A DNA stretch of 64,000 bases from Oscarella lobularis (GCF_947507565.1 NC_089185.1:2728001-2792000), one strand, 5' to 3'. Counted from the stretch's first letter, positions 39,967-50,375 are shown. Notes: generated from the sequence alone by a model not told the origin. Numbers and translations are program-made.

Positions 39967-41253
39967 ATGGAGTTTTATCGCAGGCCAGTTCAAGCGCCGC
40001 CTGAAGAAGAGCCGTTCAAGGTTTTCATTCACAACGGAGAATTGGCCCAAATTAGGCAATGGGTCATGCTTCATAAAGACATCGAGACCGGTGGCGATCT
40101 TTTTGGCCTGTGGTCGAAAGAAGGCAGAGCCTCGGTGCAGTTCGTTCTTGGTCCGGGAAAAGGAAGTCGAAGAACGCCCGTGTCATTTTTCCAAAGCTCT
40201 GATTACCTCAAAGAAGCCGGCTCCCTACTGGCAGAAAGACACGGGCTTTGCCACATTGGTGAATGGCATTCCCATCACCAACTTGGCTTGGCCGAACCAA
40301 GTAGAGGCGATCGGCAGACCGTCAAGAACAACATGCCTATATACGGCTGGAAGAAGTTCATCGTCTTCATAGCAAATATTCCTGACCGCTTCGGAGCGCC
40401 AAAGGATTCAGCTGGCATTGGATGCTTTGTTTTTGAGACTCAAAAGGCTACGAATCGCATAAAAATGAAGCGAGGCGAATTTCAGATCATTCCTCACCAG
40501 AGTCCCTTGCGCTCCTTTGTCTCCTTCTCAGAGGTGCTCAAAGAAGGAGTATGCAAGAATGCCGAACGCCTAAACGAATCTGAAGAAATCGACGTGCAGA
40601 GAGTCTCAGATTCAAGGAGAGTTGAGTCCATTCCCGTAGGAACCTTCTTGTTGGTGCCCCTTCTATCGCGCCGTGCAACGCTCTCCTATGAAAATGAACA
40701 AAAAAGACCGATTGCCAGATCAGGAACCTTTGGCGGAGCGTCTCATCGAAACGCGTACCGTGATCATCAGCAAAAGGAAGTGAAACAGCATGCTAACGTT
40801 TATATGGGCGACCAGAAAGAAAGCGTTTCCGATGACAGACCGCCTAATAGTAGTGAATCTGCCCTGTGGTCATTGTCCATTTGGACTGGCATTCAAGAAG
40901 CAACGCGTAAGTTCCTAAAGAAAGTAACTACTCATTTTCAGGGCTCTCTTGCCCGAGAGCCGGACGCCGTGTCAATCTTATTCACGTACCGGGTTCCTGT
41001 TCCTGATGCTTTTGATAGAAGTGGCTGCCACGTCGAGTCAGCATGCAAGTTAATGTATCGTCAGTTGGAGTGTCCGGGAAAAGATCATCAAGAAGAGTAT
41101 TCACTGACCGCTTGGGGCTCCGCTGAACCTGTCTCTTTCAATCGAAAAGACAAGAATTTTCACGAGGAATTTACATCTAAAGTTGAATATGCAATAAAAA
41201 ACATGGCACAGGCAAAAATTTTTAAGCTTAACAATTTTTCAGAGAAACAGTAG
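39967..41253 (+). CDS. JAB/JAMM isopeptidase-like protein, JAB4
   Basis: 428 residues, ATG at 39967 (MEFYRRPVQAPPEEEPFKVF). Complete JAMM: Glu40, His101, His103, Ser112, Asp115 (ETGGDLFGLW; GEWHSHHQLGLAEPSRGD). A polar linker at about 230-300 is followed by the C-terminal domain (SLAREPDAVSILFTYRV; ACKLMYR). Plus strand, divergent from the small gene and E1. Convergent with pJAB2, 92 bases from stop to stop, repeating the JAB/pJAB convergent arrangement around 27.4 kb. Confidence 0.88.
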   Translation: MEFYRRPVQAPPEEEPFKVFIHNGELAQIRQWVMLHKDIETGGDLFGLWSKEGRASVQFVLGPGKGSRRTPVSFFQSSDYLKEAGSLLAERHGLCHIGEWHSHHQLGLAEPSRGDRQTVKNNMPIYGWKKFIVFIANIPDRFGAPKDSAGIGCFVFETQKATNRIKMKRGEFQIIPHQSPLRSFVSFSEVLKEGVCKNAERLNESEEIDVQRVSDSRRVESIPVGTFLLVPLLSRRATLSYENEQKRPIARSGTFGGASHRNAYRDHQQKEVKQHANVYMGDQKESVSDDRPPNSSESALWSLSIWTGIQEATRKFLKKVTTHFQGSLAREPDAVSILFTYRVPVPDAFDRSGCHVESACKLMYRQLECPGKDHQEEYSLTAWGSAEPVSFNRKDKNFHEEFTSKVEYAIKNMAQAKIFKLNNFSEKQ

Positions 41254-41345
41254 TTCCTTTGTTTCGTTTTGAATTTCTGTAGTTGGAGGTTAGTGATTGT
41301 TAAAACTAATTTCATTATTGGACACCAGAACCCAAATGCGTGCAA

Positions 41346-42140
41346 TTAAAAAGGTAATTGTCTAAGTCCAAGCCCTTTGATCAATTCCTCTAGACCTGTG
41401 TGTTCGTGTAGACGTATCTTTGTGGGGTTTTTTTCTCCGCCCTTAGTAATAGAAACTTCTCGGCGGGAAGGAAAATCCGTAGGAAATCCCACCGCCCAGC
41501 TCAAGCTTGTTTCCAAGCTTGATCTCCAGCTTGTTTCCCGCTGTTTGTATTCTATGAAGAGCGCAATGTAATCTGATCCGGGTTGTTGCACCTGCTTCAC
41601 TTCGAATCCCTTCCTCTTCAGTTGCGTCGTTAGACTCTGCAAGAATCGCGAATGCTCTGGTTCTCTAGCCCAGTGGTGAGTTGACAACCCAGCTTCAGCA
41701 TCTCCTCGTCGAGCCGACGATGGACCCTCTAACTCGTCGGCTTTGTCGTACGTGAACTTCTCGGGGTTTTTGGCGTATCGATACGGGCTAATGTACGGTA
41801 ACGTACCCACATCGCGCAGCGGAGAAGGCGAATGAGTGCCGATGGTACAGTACTCGACGTCTCCTCTCTCCTTGGGGAAAATCCAGATGTAGCTCATAGG
41901 GTGAACGATGTAACTAGGCCGACTAGGACGATCGTGCCTCGAGGAAGTGAACTTCCCTACGTCAACTAATCCCTGATCTCTGCAGTATTTTTTATCTTCT
42001 CCGTCAGGAACGGCGAGCTGAACAACGACTTTTCCCGTATGTGTCCATAGCCCATACAAGGTCCCGTTGCGAGGTGAGCTGGCTTGGGTCTGCCAGAAGG
42101 CTTCGCAGATGACCTTGAGTTCGGACTTGTAGATTTCCAT
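41346..42140 (-). CDS. JAB-like protein without JAMM motif (pJAB2)
   Basis: 264 residues, start at 42140 (MEIYKSELKVICEAFWQTQA). Aligns with pJAB1 and, more distantly, with the active JABs: SELKVICEAF (against GELAQIRQWV), GTLYGLWTHTGKVVVQL (against GGDLFGLWSKEGRASVQFV), then a replaced segment where HSHH..S..D should be, then ISPYRYAKNP. The C-terminal domain begins HHWAREPEHSRFLQSLTTQL. No repeat tail. Sharing the same lost motif and start with pJAB1, it indicates an inactive lineage that was itself duplicated. Confidence 0.75.
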   Translation of the reverse strand: MEIYKSELKVICEAFWQTQASSPRNGTLYGLWTHTGKVVVQLAVPDGEDKKYCRDQGLVDVGKFTSSRHDRPSRPSYIVHPMSYIWIFPKERGDVEYCTIGTHSPSPLRDVGTLPYISPYRYAKNPEKFTYDKADELEGPSSARRGDAEAGLSTHHWAREPEHSRFLQSLTTQLKRKGFEVKQVQQPGSDYIALFIEYKQRETSWRSSLETSLSWAVGFPTDFPSRREVSITKGGEKNPTKIRLHEHTGLEELIKGLGLRQLPF

Positions 42141-42634
42141 CGGTGCTGACCGGCGGGTACTAAGGACAGGAAAAGGAGTGAATCCCTTATCAGAGTTGGC
42201 TTCCACTGACAGTTGGGGGCGTGTTTGACAGTTTCTCGAGAAACCACACTCCAACGCTGATTTGATTTTGGAAATCACATGATGACGATAGCTTCAGGTA
42301 TCCAAAATTAGCGCTCACGTGTGCCATAGCGGAATTTGCATTGGCGGGACTGTCCCGTAGACGGCTTCCGTAAGTAATAATGATCATGGACGGTACCGTT
42401 GCAATGATTTATACACTCGGCCGCGGGGCCATACGAGTACGGCGTATACTATAGCTACTATAGCTGGGCAAATTATCAGCTATTGGCAAATAATTTTTCT
42501 TCAAGCGTTTATTGACGGTACTTTGAGAACTATCAATAAACGGTTAAACGTTTGACGGCAATAAGATCAAAGAAGCTAACAAGCATGCATTTAGTCAATC
42601 ATAGTCCACGGGTTACTGTAACAATGAAACGAGA
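42141..42634. other. Intergenic between pJAB2 and JAB5
   Basis: pJAB2 5' flank and JAB5 3' flank. No gene recognised. Confidence 0.5.
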
Positions 42635-43981
42635 TTAAAATGGCTTTACTGACGTTTTTTTTATCTCTTCCACTATTTTCTTCTTGCAGTCTTTTGTGAA
42701 ATCGATTTCGACTGGATCTTTTGCTGCCGCTCCAATGAACAAAAGCAGAGAACTCTTTCTTCCAAATTTATCTTTATCTTTGCAGACCACCCTGCAATGA
42801 ACGAACACACCTGTTTCGCCTGGAACACGACAAGCAAAAGGAATGCATACGAGGTCCCGCTCCTTTACTAGTTGACTATCTGTAATCTGTTTCTGAATAA
42901 ATTCTAATGTTTCCCTCTGGGTGCGGTCTAATTGGTCCCAAAAAGACTTTTTGCTATTAGATGCAGGCCGTTTTCTTTGAGTTTGCGGTGTACCATAACG
43001 TCGAGAAGGCTGTGCATTGGTGAATTTTGTCTCATCACTGCGAGGAAGGCTCTCGAGGCTGCCATAACTGTTACTACGTCTCAAGGAAATTGAGGATGAC
43101 GTTCCTTTGTAGTTTGACACTTCAGCAGTTGGGATGTATCTGGTGCTGTTATACACTGGAACACTCGAATGAGCAGTTGGCAATGCCTTCATTGGCTTTG
43201 GCTTTGATCTGCTGCTCCCAGAGTAACTATAACTACCACTGCTGGCAACAGAACTACTACTACTGTCTTTGAAAACAGGAACGAGACGGTAGGAGCCACC
43301 GTCTGTCTCATAATAGGAAGATTCTTTTTTGGTTTGTGCGTCAGCAAGACTACAGTCGCTCCAGTGATCTCGTTCCGTCATGTCATAGACAATGTTTCCC
43401 AGTTTGTGCACGCCATTGACCATTTTTCGATAGGGACTTTGTCCTGGTATGGGTTTGAACGAGCCAGTCATCATAGGAAGCATCGATGACTTGCCACCGG
43501 ATTCAAAGAGAAAGCAGCCTAGTCCCGTTTCTCTCTGGGGCGTTTGCCGGAACGAATAATCGGAGTATCCTCTCCCTCTATCAATGTTGGCTATGAAAAC
43601 CAAAAATCTTTTCCAGCCATAAGTCGGCATATTTCTCTCGACCGTCCGTTGATCGCCACTGCTGGGATAGGCAAGGTCAAGCGTGTGATGAGAGTGCCAT
43701 TCGCCTATGTGACACAAACCGAGCTTGTGTACGAGACACTCCCCAGCGCGCTTCAGATAGCTCGAGTTTTGGAAGAACGACGTCGTAGTTCGCCGACTGT
43801 TCTTGCCGGGACCGAGGACGAATAGGACGTTGACCGTGTTGTCCTTCGACCACAGGCCAAACAGGTCGCCACCCGTTTCGCAGTCGGGGTAGTCTAACAC
43901 GCAGCTGCGGATTACTCCCAGTTCGCTTTGATGTATCACCACTTTCAGAGGAGGTCGCTTCGTTTCCAACCAGCTATCCAT
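42635..43981 (-). CDS. JAB/JAMM isopeptidase-like protein, JAB5
   Basis: 448 residues, ATG at 43981 (MDSWLETKRPPLKVVIHQSE). JAMM intact: Glu35, His96, His98, Ser107, Asp110 (ETGGDLFGLW; GEWHSHHTLDLAYPSSGD). The linker (about 220-330) is very rich in Ser, Tyr and basic residues and probably disordered. The C-terminal domain (FWDQLDRTQRETLEFIQKQI) is diverged but keeps the helix-then-strand outline. It is the most diverged of the five active-type copies. Intronless, and the right-hand intact member of the island. Confidence 0.87.
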   Translation of the reverse strand: MDSWLETKRPPLKVVIHQSELGVIRSCVLDYPDCETGGDLFGLWSKDNTVNVLFVLGPGKNSRRTTTSFFQNSSYLKRAGECLVHKLGLCHIGEWHSHHTLDLAYPSSGDQRTVERNMPTYGWKRFLVFIANIDRGRGYSDYSFRQTPQRETGLGCFLFESGGKSSMLPMMTGSFKPIPGQSPYRKMVNGVHKLGNIVYDMTERDHWSDCSLADAQTKKESSYYETDGGSYRLVPVFKDSSSSSVASSGSYSYSGSSRSKPKPMKALPTAHSSVPVYNSTRYIPTAEVSNYKGTSSSISLRRSNSYGSLESLPRSDETKFTNAQPSRRYGTPQTQRKRPASNSKKSFWDQLDRTQRETLEFIQKQITDSQLVKERDLVCIPFACRVPGETGVFVHCRVVCKDKDKFGRKSSLLLFIGAAAKDPVEIDFTKDCKKKIVEEIKKTSVKPF

Positions 43982-44764
43982 TGTAAGAGGGGGGCGATGA
44001 CTAGGCGCTGCCTAGACGCTATTTGAATTTGAACCCACACGCATCTAATTAGTGCACGTGATATCGAACGACATCTCGTCCCTGTAGCACTTGACTCGAT
44101 AAATATTAGATTTCTTGTGTCTCTTGGACTCGTAGCCGCTATTCGGCGAGCCCGACCACTGTTGCAATGACCTTTGGCTTTACCACCCAGAATGCTACCG
44201 AACCCACGCTGTCAATCATATTGACGTGTTATAACGAACATCTGGAGTACTTGAAGTACCTCCCTCGCTGTTTTAACGAGATTTGACGAATTTGACGTTC
44301 GCAGAACGCCTCCCTCTTTCCTGACAGCAGTAATTGATTATCCAAATCAGAATGCCAATCAATTATAAACAGTCCTGTCGAACAGCCAAACGTCGCCGCG
44401 ACGTACGGCCCCGGGTTCGAATCGTGCAGCAGCAGCAAATGTAGGACTTATTGATCTGGTAGCACAGCGTGTAGTGTGTAAAAGACTCTTTCTCGCTAAG
44501 ATGACCGTCCAAAAAGAGCATAAGAGCGCAAGGGGAAAGTATTCGAGATAGATTTTCAGCTCCTTTCTCAAACAGAGCGAGAAGCAAGCACGTCTTGTCC
44601 CTATGCGATTTAGAATTTATTCAGTAGAATCTGTGCTCAGTGGTTGCGTAACGGCCTGCAGTCTACTGACTCCCGCTGATCTAGAGTCACTAAAAATGAC
44701 TGCAGACAGGGGTGCTTGCTTGTATAGCGTCTCAGTCGAACCGGAGCGTCGAGTGCCGCGTTGA
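43982..44764. other. Intergenic
   Basis: JAB5 5' flank. A GGTTCGAATC string near 44411 looks like a tRNA B box, but no A box or cloverleaf accompanies it. Nothing else recognised. Confidence 0.4.
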
Positions 44765-45085
44765 CTGTGCTCCGGGACTTTTCGTGGCAAGGGTTCTTAC
44801 CCTTACCATTCTCAACCGCTTTCCTCAGTCAGTTGCGTGTCCGCGCGATGTCGTTCAACTCCTCCATCCGATGAGAACGAAGTGGCCTGCGCCGGCTTTC
44901 GCGTGGTGTGTGTGGGGCCCCTTGCTGGACAGATGGACATGTTTCAAACGATTTGTCACAGACTAGGAGACGCACCAGCCAGGTTTGTCTGTATCTCGTT
45001 GATGAGCTTGATTCTGCTGTGAAAACAGTCTTCCCCTATATGACTCTGCTGTGAACTGACCCGTTTCCTTCTTGAAAGCATAAAA
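44765..45085 (-). pseudogene. Decayed copy of the E1 and neighbouring small gene
   Basis: 44768-44935 matches 38661-38835, the middle of the E1 gene (shared GCTCCGGGACTTTTCGTG and GCGCGATGTCGTTCAACTC with small changes). 44979-45080 matches 39650-39725, the small gene's 3' half. The order and strand are the same as in the intact pair, with the intervening DNA deleted. Heavily diverged, with no usable frame. Confidence 0.8.
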
Positions 45086-45254
45086 CGAGGTATAATCGCG
45101 GGCGTTTCGAATTGCGTTTTGTGTTGATTATTTATTTAGGCTAAGGACAAAAGACGGCACACTGCCAACACATGCAGACAGCTAATACAGACACAAACCA
45201 ACGGTCACAGCGACTAATTCTGCTTTGTCAGATTCCATCAGTCTCACGTCAGCT

Positions 45255-46151
45255 CTAAGTCTCTTTGTCGAGTCTCACTTCGATAAAGTCGATGATGTAG
45301 CGTTCTCCCGTGTCACCACGGTAAAGGTCCAAGAAAACTCCTTTGGCTGGTTCCAAAACGCTAGAATATTGATGGGTAGCGATCATTTTCACATCAGAGA
45401 CGGTTTCTCCTATTCCAAACGCTCCACGACGACCACCGAGTTTTATTTTCACTGTATGCAGTGGTGAGAACCTCGTCTTCTGCGCACTCTTGAACACAGT
45501 GCATCTTGGATTAAAAACTCGTTCACTGCGTCCCTCACACGCCCACATAATATCAAGCGAATGTTTGTTTGCTTGATCAGGAAGAAAATAACCTACAGCC
45601 GAGAGGCCGTCGGACACGGTGACAAATAAATCCATGTCTTCGGTCACTGACACGGGACTGCGATGGGCGATTGTTGCTGTAACAATGTATTGAGCAGAGT
45701 CATCGAGCACATTTGGCTCTGCTACAGTTATTCTCGTCAATTGATTGTAATTCGTTCGGCCTGCGCCAAAAGAAATTGACGCGCCGATTGTAGGAGTTTC
45801 GTAGAAGCGAACCCTTTCGCCGTATGTCTGGTCCTTGACGTCCTTGGGAGTTATCAGCAAATAGAATTTGTCGCTGCTGTTCGAGTTAACAGATTTTTCT
45901 TTTGGCGCTTGCTGTCCTTCTTTTCCCGGGATTCCTGCTGGACCACGCTCTCCTGGAGGGCCACGCTCTCCTGGAGGGCCGAGAGGGCCGGGAAGTCCGT
46001 CTCGTCCGTCTCTCCCATCTCGGCCTGGCTGCGCAGCACAGCAGCACGGGTTGTTTTGTTTATCGTTGCCAGATGCTGCCATGGCTTGAGAGAGAAGCGG
46101 CAGTACGGCTACAGTTGCCAAAAGCGCCACGTGAACAAGGGGATACTTCAT
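45255..46151 (-). CDS. Short secreted collagen-like protein, distant copy (CLP8)
   Basis: 298 residues, ATG at 46151. Signal peptide MKYPLVHVALLATVAVLPLL; a CysCysCys at 36-38; 13 uninterrupted Gly-X-Y triplets at 43-81, including two GER units; then the family C-terminal domain ([58 protein letters not shown]). It lies about 28 kb from the main cluster, is the most diverged member, and lacks the RUNX/ETS module and the GTT-rich 3' tract. Its GER-containing helix is the most conventional collagen of the family. Neighbours are the decayed E1 copy and an ABC fragment, so duplications have shuffled this area. Confidence 0.85.
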   Translation of the reverse strand: MKYPLVHVALLATVAVLPLLSQAMAASGNDKQNNPCCCAAQPGRDGRDGRDGLPGPLGPPGERGPPGERGPAGIPGKEGQQAPKEKSVNSNSSDKFYLLITPKDVKDQTYGERVRFYETPTIGASISFGAGRTNYNQLTRITVAEPNVLDDSAQYIVTATIAHRSPVSVTEDMDLFVTVSDGLSAVGYFLPDQANKHSLDIMWACEGRSERVFNPRCTVFKSAQKTRFSPLHTVKIKLGGRRGAFGIGETVSDVKMIATHQYSSVLEPAKGVFLDLYRGDTGERYIIDFIEVRLDKET

Positions 46152-46457
46152 TGTGCAGGCTGCCAGAGTGATGATTGGTCTCGCGTCAACGTTGACTTAT
46201 GTACTCTGTGTGGTAACGGTGACATCACGCTTTTACAAAGCGGAATTAGCGAAGAGAAATACCGAGACACGCGATCACCGCCTCCCAGTATGCTTGAAGT
46301 ACTACCTGTTTTCCTCCATCCGCTTCTTCCGTCGTTTGACGTTGAGCAAGGCACGGTAAATAAGCCGCGTCAATCCGGCGTGAAAACGGTTGGTCCGGAC
46401 ATTACCTGCCGTGTAGCCTAGTAGAATCAATAGTCAACATATAGACCCGGATTCCGT
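46152..46457. other. CLP8 upstream region
   Basis: No gene and no match to the promoter module of CLP3-CLP7. Confidence 0.5.
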
Positions 46458-46690
46458 ATATTAGATATAAAGATTTTGACGCTCTTTACTTCAGATCGTT
46501 CAAGCGGCTCTGGATCGTGCGCGAGATCGCTCATCGCCTGTCGACTATTCAAGGAGCAAATAGAATTTTTGCGATTGAAAAGGGTCGCGTCGTGGAAGAG
46601 GGCGTGTACGGCAATCTGATGCAGAAGAAGGGCGTCTATTACAAGCTCAACGAGGTGCAGATTCACAACGTCGCTTAGGAAAATATTGTA
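46458..46690 (+). pseudogene. Copy of the ABC transporter last exon (1)
   Basis: Matches 22920-23180: end of the last intron, acceptor and the final exon (46495-46678), with a 15-base deletion relative to 22966-23169 after the GCGCGAGA of the Arg-Glu codons. The rest of the transporter is absent. It precedes LicD2, so it marks the left end of a copied block. Confidence 0.92.
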
Positions 46691-46839
46691 GGAAGCGCGA
46701 ACATGCTTTGACGTTGCACCGTTATAGAGTCTCTAATTTTCTCTTACTCTTTCTGCAGAATGAAAAGGTTCACCGTCATACTGAAGCACTCTGCCGATGA
46801 CGTATTTCCCAGGCTAGCCTACATGCCTTTACTTAGTCA

Positions 46840-47555
46840 TCATATCCAACATTTCCATCTATAGGGAAATCTAATTCCGAATCGATACGTTAACGGGTAT
46901 CTGTGTTTCAAGACGGCATCAACGTCAGACGGCACGGACATCATTTTGCCGAGAAAGGCTTTTCGTCTAACGGGAAAAATCCATTTCGTAGGAACGGCTT
47001 CCCAGTGTCTATAGCGTGTCAGAAAGATTCCATCACTCTTGAATCCAGAAATGAGAATAGGCTCTGAAGTTCGTTCAGAGTCATTACCAGTGCTGGGAGC
47101 GATGTAATTAGAATAGCGAAACATATCAATACTGGCGCTTTGATATGTCGCTGCTCCACCATTGAGAGTAATCCCCAATTCTTTAGCATCACCTTCGGGG
47201 GAAAATGAAATTATTTTAACCACGTAATTAGTATATTGGTTTTAGCTTGCCTTTGAGCTTTCTAACTCTATTGATGTCTTTTAGAATATATCCTATGTCG
47301 GCGTCGTGGTCCCACGGAATCAGATCTCCGTCGCGAGTAGCAGCCAATAGGGTTCCAAAGTCAAGCCAATACGTAATATTTGCCTTATCGAATAGGTCTG
47401 TCGTTTTTACTAGGACGTAACGCAAAGCGTTTAGTTTTTCTTTATCTGTAATGCAGTCGTCGTTGTAGCCTCCTGAGAGCTGAGGAAGGACGAAGAAGTG
47501 AAGGGGGCCAATGAGAAGAAGCGTAGTGCAGAGGCTAATTATAGCCAAGCGCCTC
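46840..47555 (-). CDS. LicD/fukutin-type protein, copy 2
   Basis: Exons 47251-47555 and 46840-47192, splitting at a 58-base intron with GC donor (AAAG/GCAAGC) and CGAAG acceptor that joins RKLK, a split Gly codon and DAKELG in frame. Read without the intron, the frame stops at once, which supports the intron. Core YWLDFGTLLAATRDGDLIPW and DHDADIGYI intact; exon 2 matches copy 1 almost throughout, with one residue lost near STGNDSER. The N-terminal anchor LAIISLCTTLLLIGPLHFF lacks an in-frame ATG, as in the other copies. A TTATATAA box lies about 20 bases beyond the exon edge (about 47575). Confidence 0.8.
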
Positions 47556-48555
47556 CTAAATAAGTAGCAGAGATTATATAAGAGGCGTTCATTTATTTAT
47601 TTATTTATTATTGGTGATATTAGTATTGGTACAGGTCCGCGTCAATCCCAAAATCAATTCTAAGGGACCCTCTCTATCTCCAAATAACGCTCTTAGGAGT
47701 CACGATAGCGAAGATATCGACGTTATATCTACACTGTACGCTTTGGCGGTGGCACGTCACGGCATTTATACACCTAGTCAGATCTTACCAATGGCATCTT
47801 GTTGCTAGCATTGAATGCGGGGCCTAAATACATGTACGAGACGCTTTCCTTCGACGGACCTTGTGGTAAACGATACTTCCCGGAAATAGGAAAACTGCCA
47901 CTGCGCATGTACCTGCACATGTGTGGCTTCTTGTTTCTAAGGCTCCACGAATATAAAAATTCTGTTTGAACCATGGAAATGACCACCTCGTTCAAAGAGT
48001 CTCGAATTCAACTCACATGCTATACCAATTTTCGTGGTTGACACACTGACACTGATATGCTCCTTGTCAAACCTTTGGACCACCCCTTCTTCGATTATTC
48101 TAGTCTCTAAAAAGACGTCCTGTTCTACTAGTACTGTACATGCGGTTAATTTAGCATGTAGACTTTATTAAGTTACTGTTTTGACCGAAAAGAAATCAGG
48201 AATCTGCACTTCAGCAGGATTAACGCTCGTACTTTCATAGACCAATTTGGCATACACCATACCCTCCCTACATCTATGAACGTCAACAGACGTGCGCAGT
48301 GAAAGGATTCCAGGGTTGCGATACAAAATTTGTTAAATTAAAACGACTTTATAAAAGTTACACTTCAGACCAGTTTTTGGCCAAAAACGAACATGCGTCT
48401 GCATTACAAATTCCAATGTCTTTATAAGACATTTATGGGCCAATTTGACCCAACTGGCGCCTTATAAAAGGCTACATACATAAAAGTTATACCGTACACA
48501 ACTTTTTTTATTAAAAAAAGTTGTTGTACCGTATTATCAGTAGGACGTTGATGTT
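47556..48555. repeat. Block copied at 51720-52036/52670-52750, then flank of gene A
   Basis: 47590-48000 matches 51760-52036 continued at 52670-52750, where a MITE separates the halves; the left end also matches 25040-25158. 48265-48500 matches 54215-54450. It contains a run of TTATAAAAG-type strings (48345, 48465) on the plus strand. No gene. Confidence 0.75.
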
Positions 48556-49735
48556 TCATTGGCGTCCAGAGCCCAAGGCCAACTTCAAGAGCGCAGCACA
48601 GAACATGCCAAACAGCATGCCAAACAGAGCAATGGAACTGCCATTGCATTCACTGAGTAACGGTGTCACTCTCTGTTGACCTCCAATCACGACTAACCTA
48701 AAAATCGTTCAAATTATTTTTACGATTTACACAGCGGTGTACTGCTGCTTTACGGCGCATTCACTGCTCTTGACGAAGCACCGCTTGCAAGAGCGGATCC
48801 CACATCCAGTGAGATCATTCCTCCTGTGGCCGTAGCCTGAGAGCTCTGGAGAAAGACTTGCCTAAAAATTCCCATTACGACGCGCATTCCATGCGACGCT
48901 ACTGCTTGCCGTACGGCGAATTCAGAGCGCTTGATCTATCGCCGAATGCCTCAGCTTGAGGATTTACGGCTGCGCTGCGAATAGCCGCGGCGTCTCCGGG
49001 GATCTTGTGTCGCCCACCGTCCCGACTAAAAGTCTCACTATAAAAATGACTCGACGCATGCAATTATAGGCGTTTCCTTACGGTGAGCTGACTGTTCCAT
49101 CGCCAAATGCGGCAGACATCGAAGCTGATGCTTCTAGGTCCGCGCCGGCTGCTGTGCCCTCTTCATTGAAATCACCTGGATTGCTTGGAGATGCACTGCG
49201 ACCACCATAGAAATGCACATGTACAACTATACGCATGCAGTCTGCCCCCCGGACTGCCAGGGGAGGCTGACGGCGACTGCAGCGCATTGATCCATTCTGC
49301 AGAAGTCAATCTACCGCTTGAAAGAAAAAGGAGCTAAGATACAGCGTGCGTAACTCACGCTGGACGTCGACGGCGGTCCGGGTCCGGTCCGACTCACGTC
49401 ACCGCGACTACGGTCACGGTAAGAACGACGCTTCTTCCGCTTTTTCGGTTTTCCCGAGTCGCAAGGCTGAGAAAACAATTAATCTAAGCTGTAACAAATG
49501 GATGGCTGCTGTACCTGCTGTACCTCCATCGCTGACCCGAACAATATTCGGGACATAGATACGCGAGCGTACAGTATGGTTCTGCGATCCGTCGGACAAC
49601 GGTCGGAGCATCGTCAGCACACCGTAGGTAGGTCAAATAGGTCATAGGCGCTTTCACTTACGGCGCTTGGCTAGACTAGTAGGAACGCGACGATTTCTGC
49701 CGACTCCGAGTCATCTCCAATGCATTTTTTTAGTC
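48556..49735 (-). CDS. Unrecognised multi-exon membrane protein gene A
   Basis: Reconstructed by comparing three copies (A here; B at 53.1 kb; C at 54.5 kb). The last exon ends at 48556 and encodes GSSIALFGMLFGMFCAALLK, a membrane segment with a short tail ending SGRQ. Preceding exons all start and end in phase 2, each ending in a Ser/Asn-x-Pro codon split by the intron (…cc/gt). One encodes DVGSALASGASSRAV, another MSAAFGDGTVSS, another a basic patch (KPKKRKKR). Upstream exons toward 49735 are only tentative, and no start or signal peptide was found. Copy A continues straight into the ABC fragment at 49765, so its 5' end may be truncated. No known family recognised. It looks like a type I or tail-anchored membrane protein with a low-complexity outer part. 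Confidence 0.5.
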
Positions 49736-49764
49736 TCGCCTATCTTATCAGTCATAGAATGCTT

Positions 49765-49935
49765 ATTCAAGGAGCAAATCGAATTTTTGTGATTGAAAAG
49801 GGTCGCGTCGTGGAGGAGGGAGTGCACGGCGATCTGATGCAGAAGAAGGGCGTCTGTTACAAGCTCAACGCGGCGCAGATTCACAACGTCGCTTAGGAAT
49901 AGTATTATTGATGGAATCACTGTATAGTGTAGGAA
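49765..49935 (+). pseudogene. Copy of the ABC transporter last exon (2)
   Basis: Matches 23036-23210 (ATTCAAGGAGCAAAT..., stop at 49894-49896 and 3' flank), truncated at its 5' side where gene A sequence ends. Same order as at 23 kb: ABC end, LRAT, LicD. Confidence 0.92.
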
Positions 49936-50145
49936 GCCTGAATGAGATGGAGATTAAGTAGCAAGTCCGAATTATGATTTTAATCTTTTGAGTGATGCAC
50001 TGTTATTGTATTGATTGTCTTTAGACAATCTGCAACATCTCGAAGGAAGCAGAAGACGATTTAGACAAAAGAGTCGAATTCTTATGAACGTGGTCATATA
50101 TCGCTATCTGATTAATTGATACAACGATTAATTATTTAATTTAGT

Positions 50146-50255
50146 GTCTGCCGCGGCGGTGATAGCAGTTGCTAGAACCAAAAGGACGATGAGTCGTCGA
50201 AGTGGCGTTGAAATGATTACCAATTTCTTTTTGAAGGTATTCAACGTACAACTCA

Positions 50256-50287
<32 letters not shown>

Positions 50288-50328
50288 TGTTATATTTGGA
50301 TAGATCCTTAAAAACACAGTAGATAAGG

Positions 50329-50375
<47 letters not shown>

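Noticed and set aside
25336-43981. Bacterial contamination as the source of the E1/E2/JAB island
   Set aside because: The island is bounded on both sides by spliced animal genes, contains a spliced Helitron gene inside one E2, and lacks operon spacing or ribosome-binding sites.
44400-44425. tRNA-like B box (GGTTCGAATC)
   Set aside because: No A box at the right distance and no acceptor or anticodon stem; likely chance.
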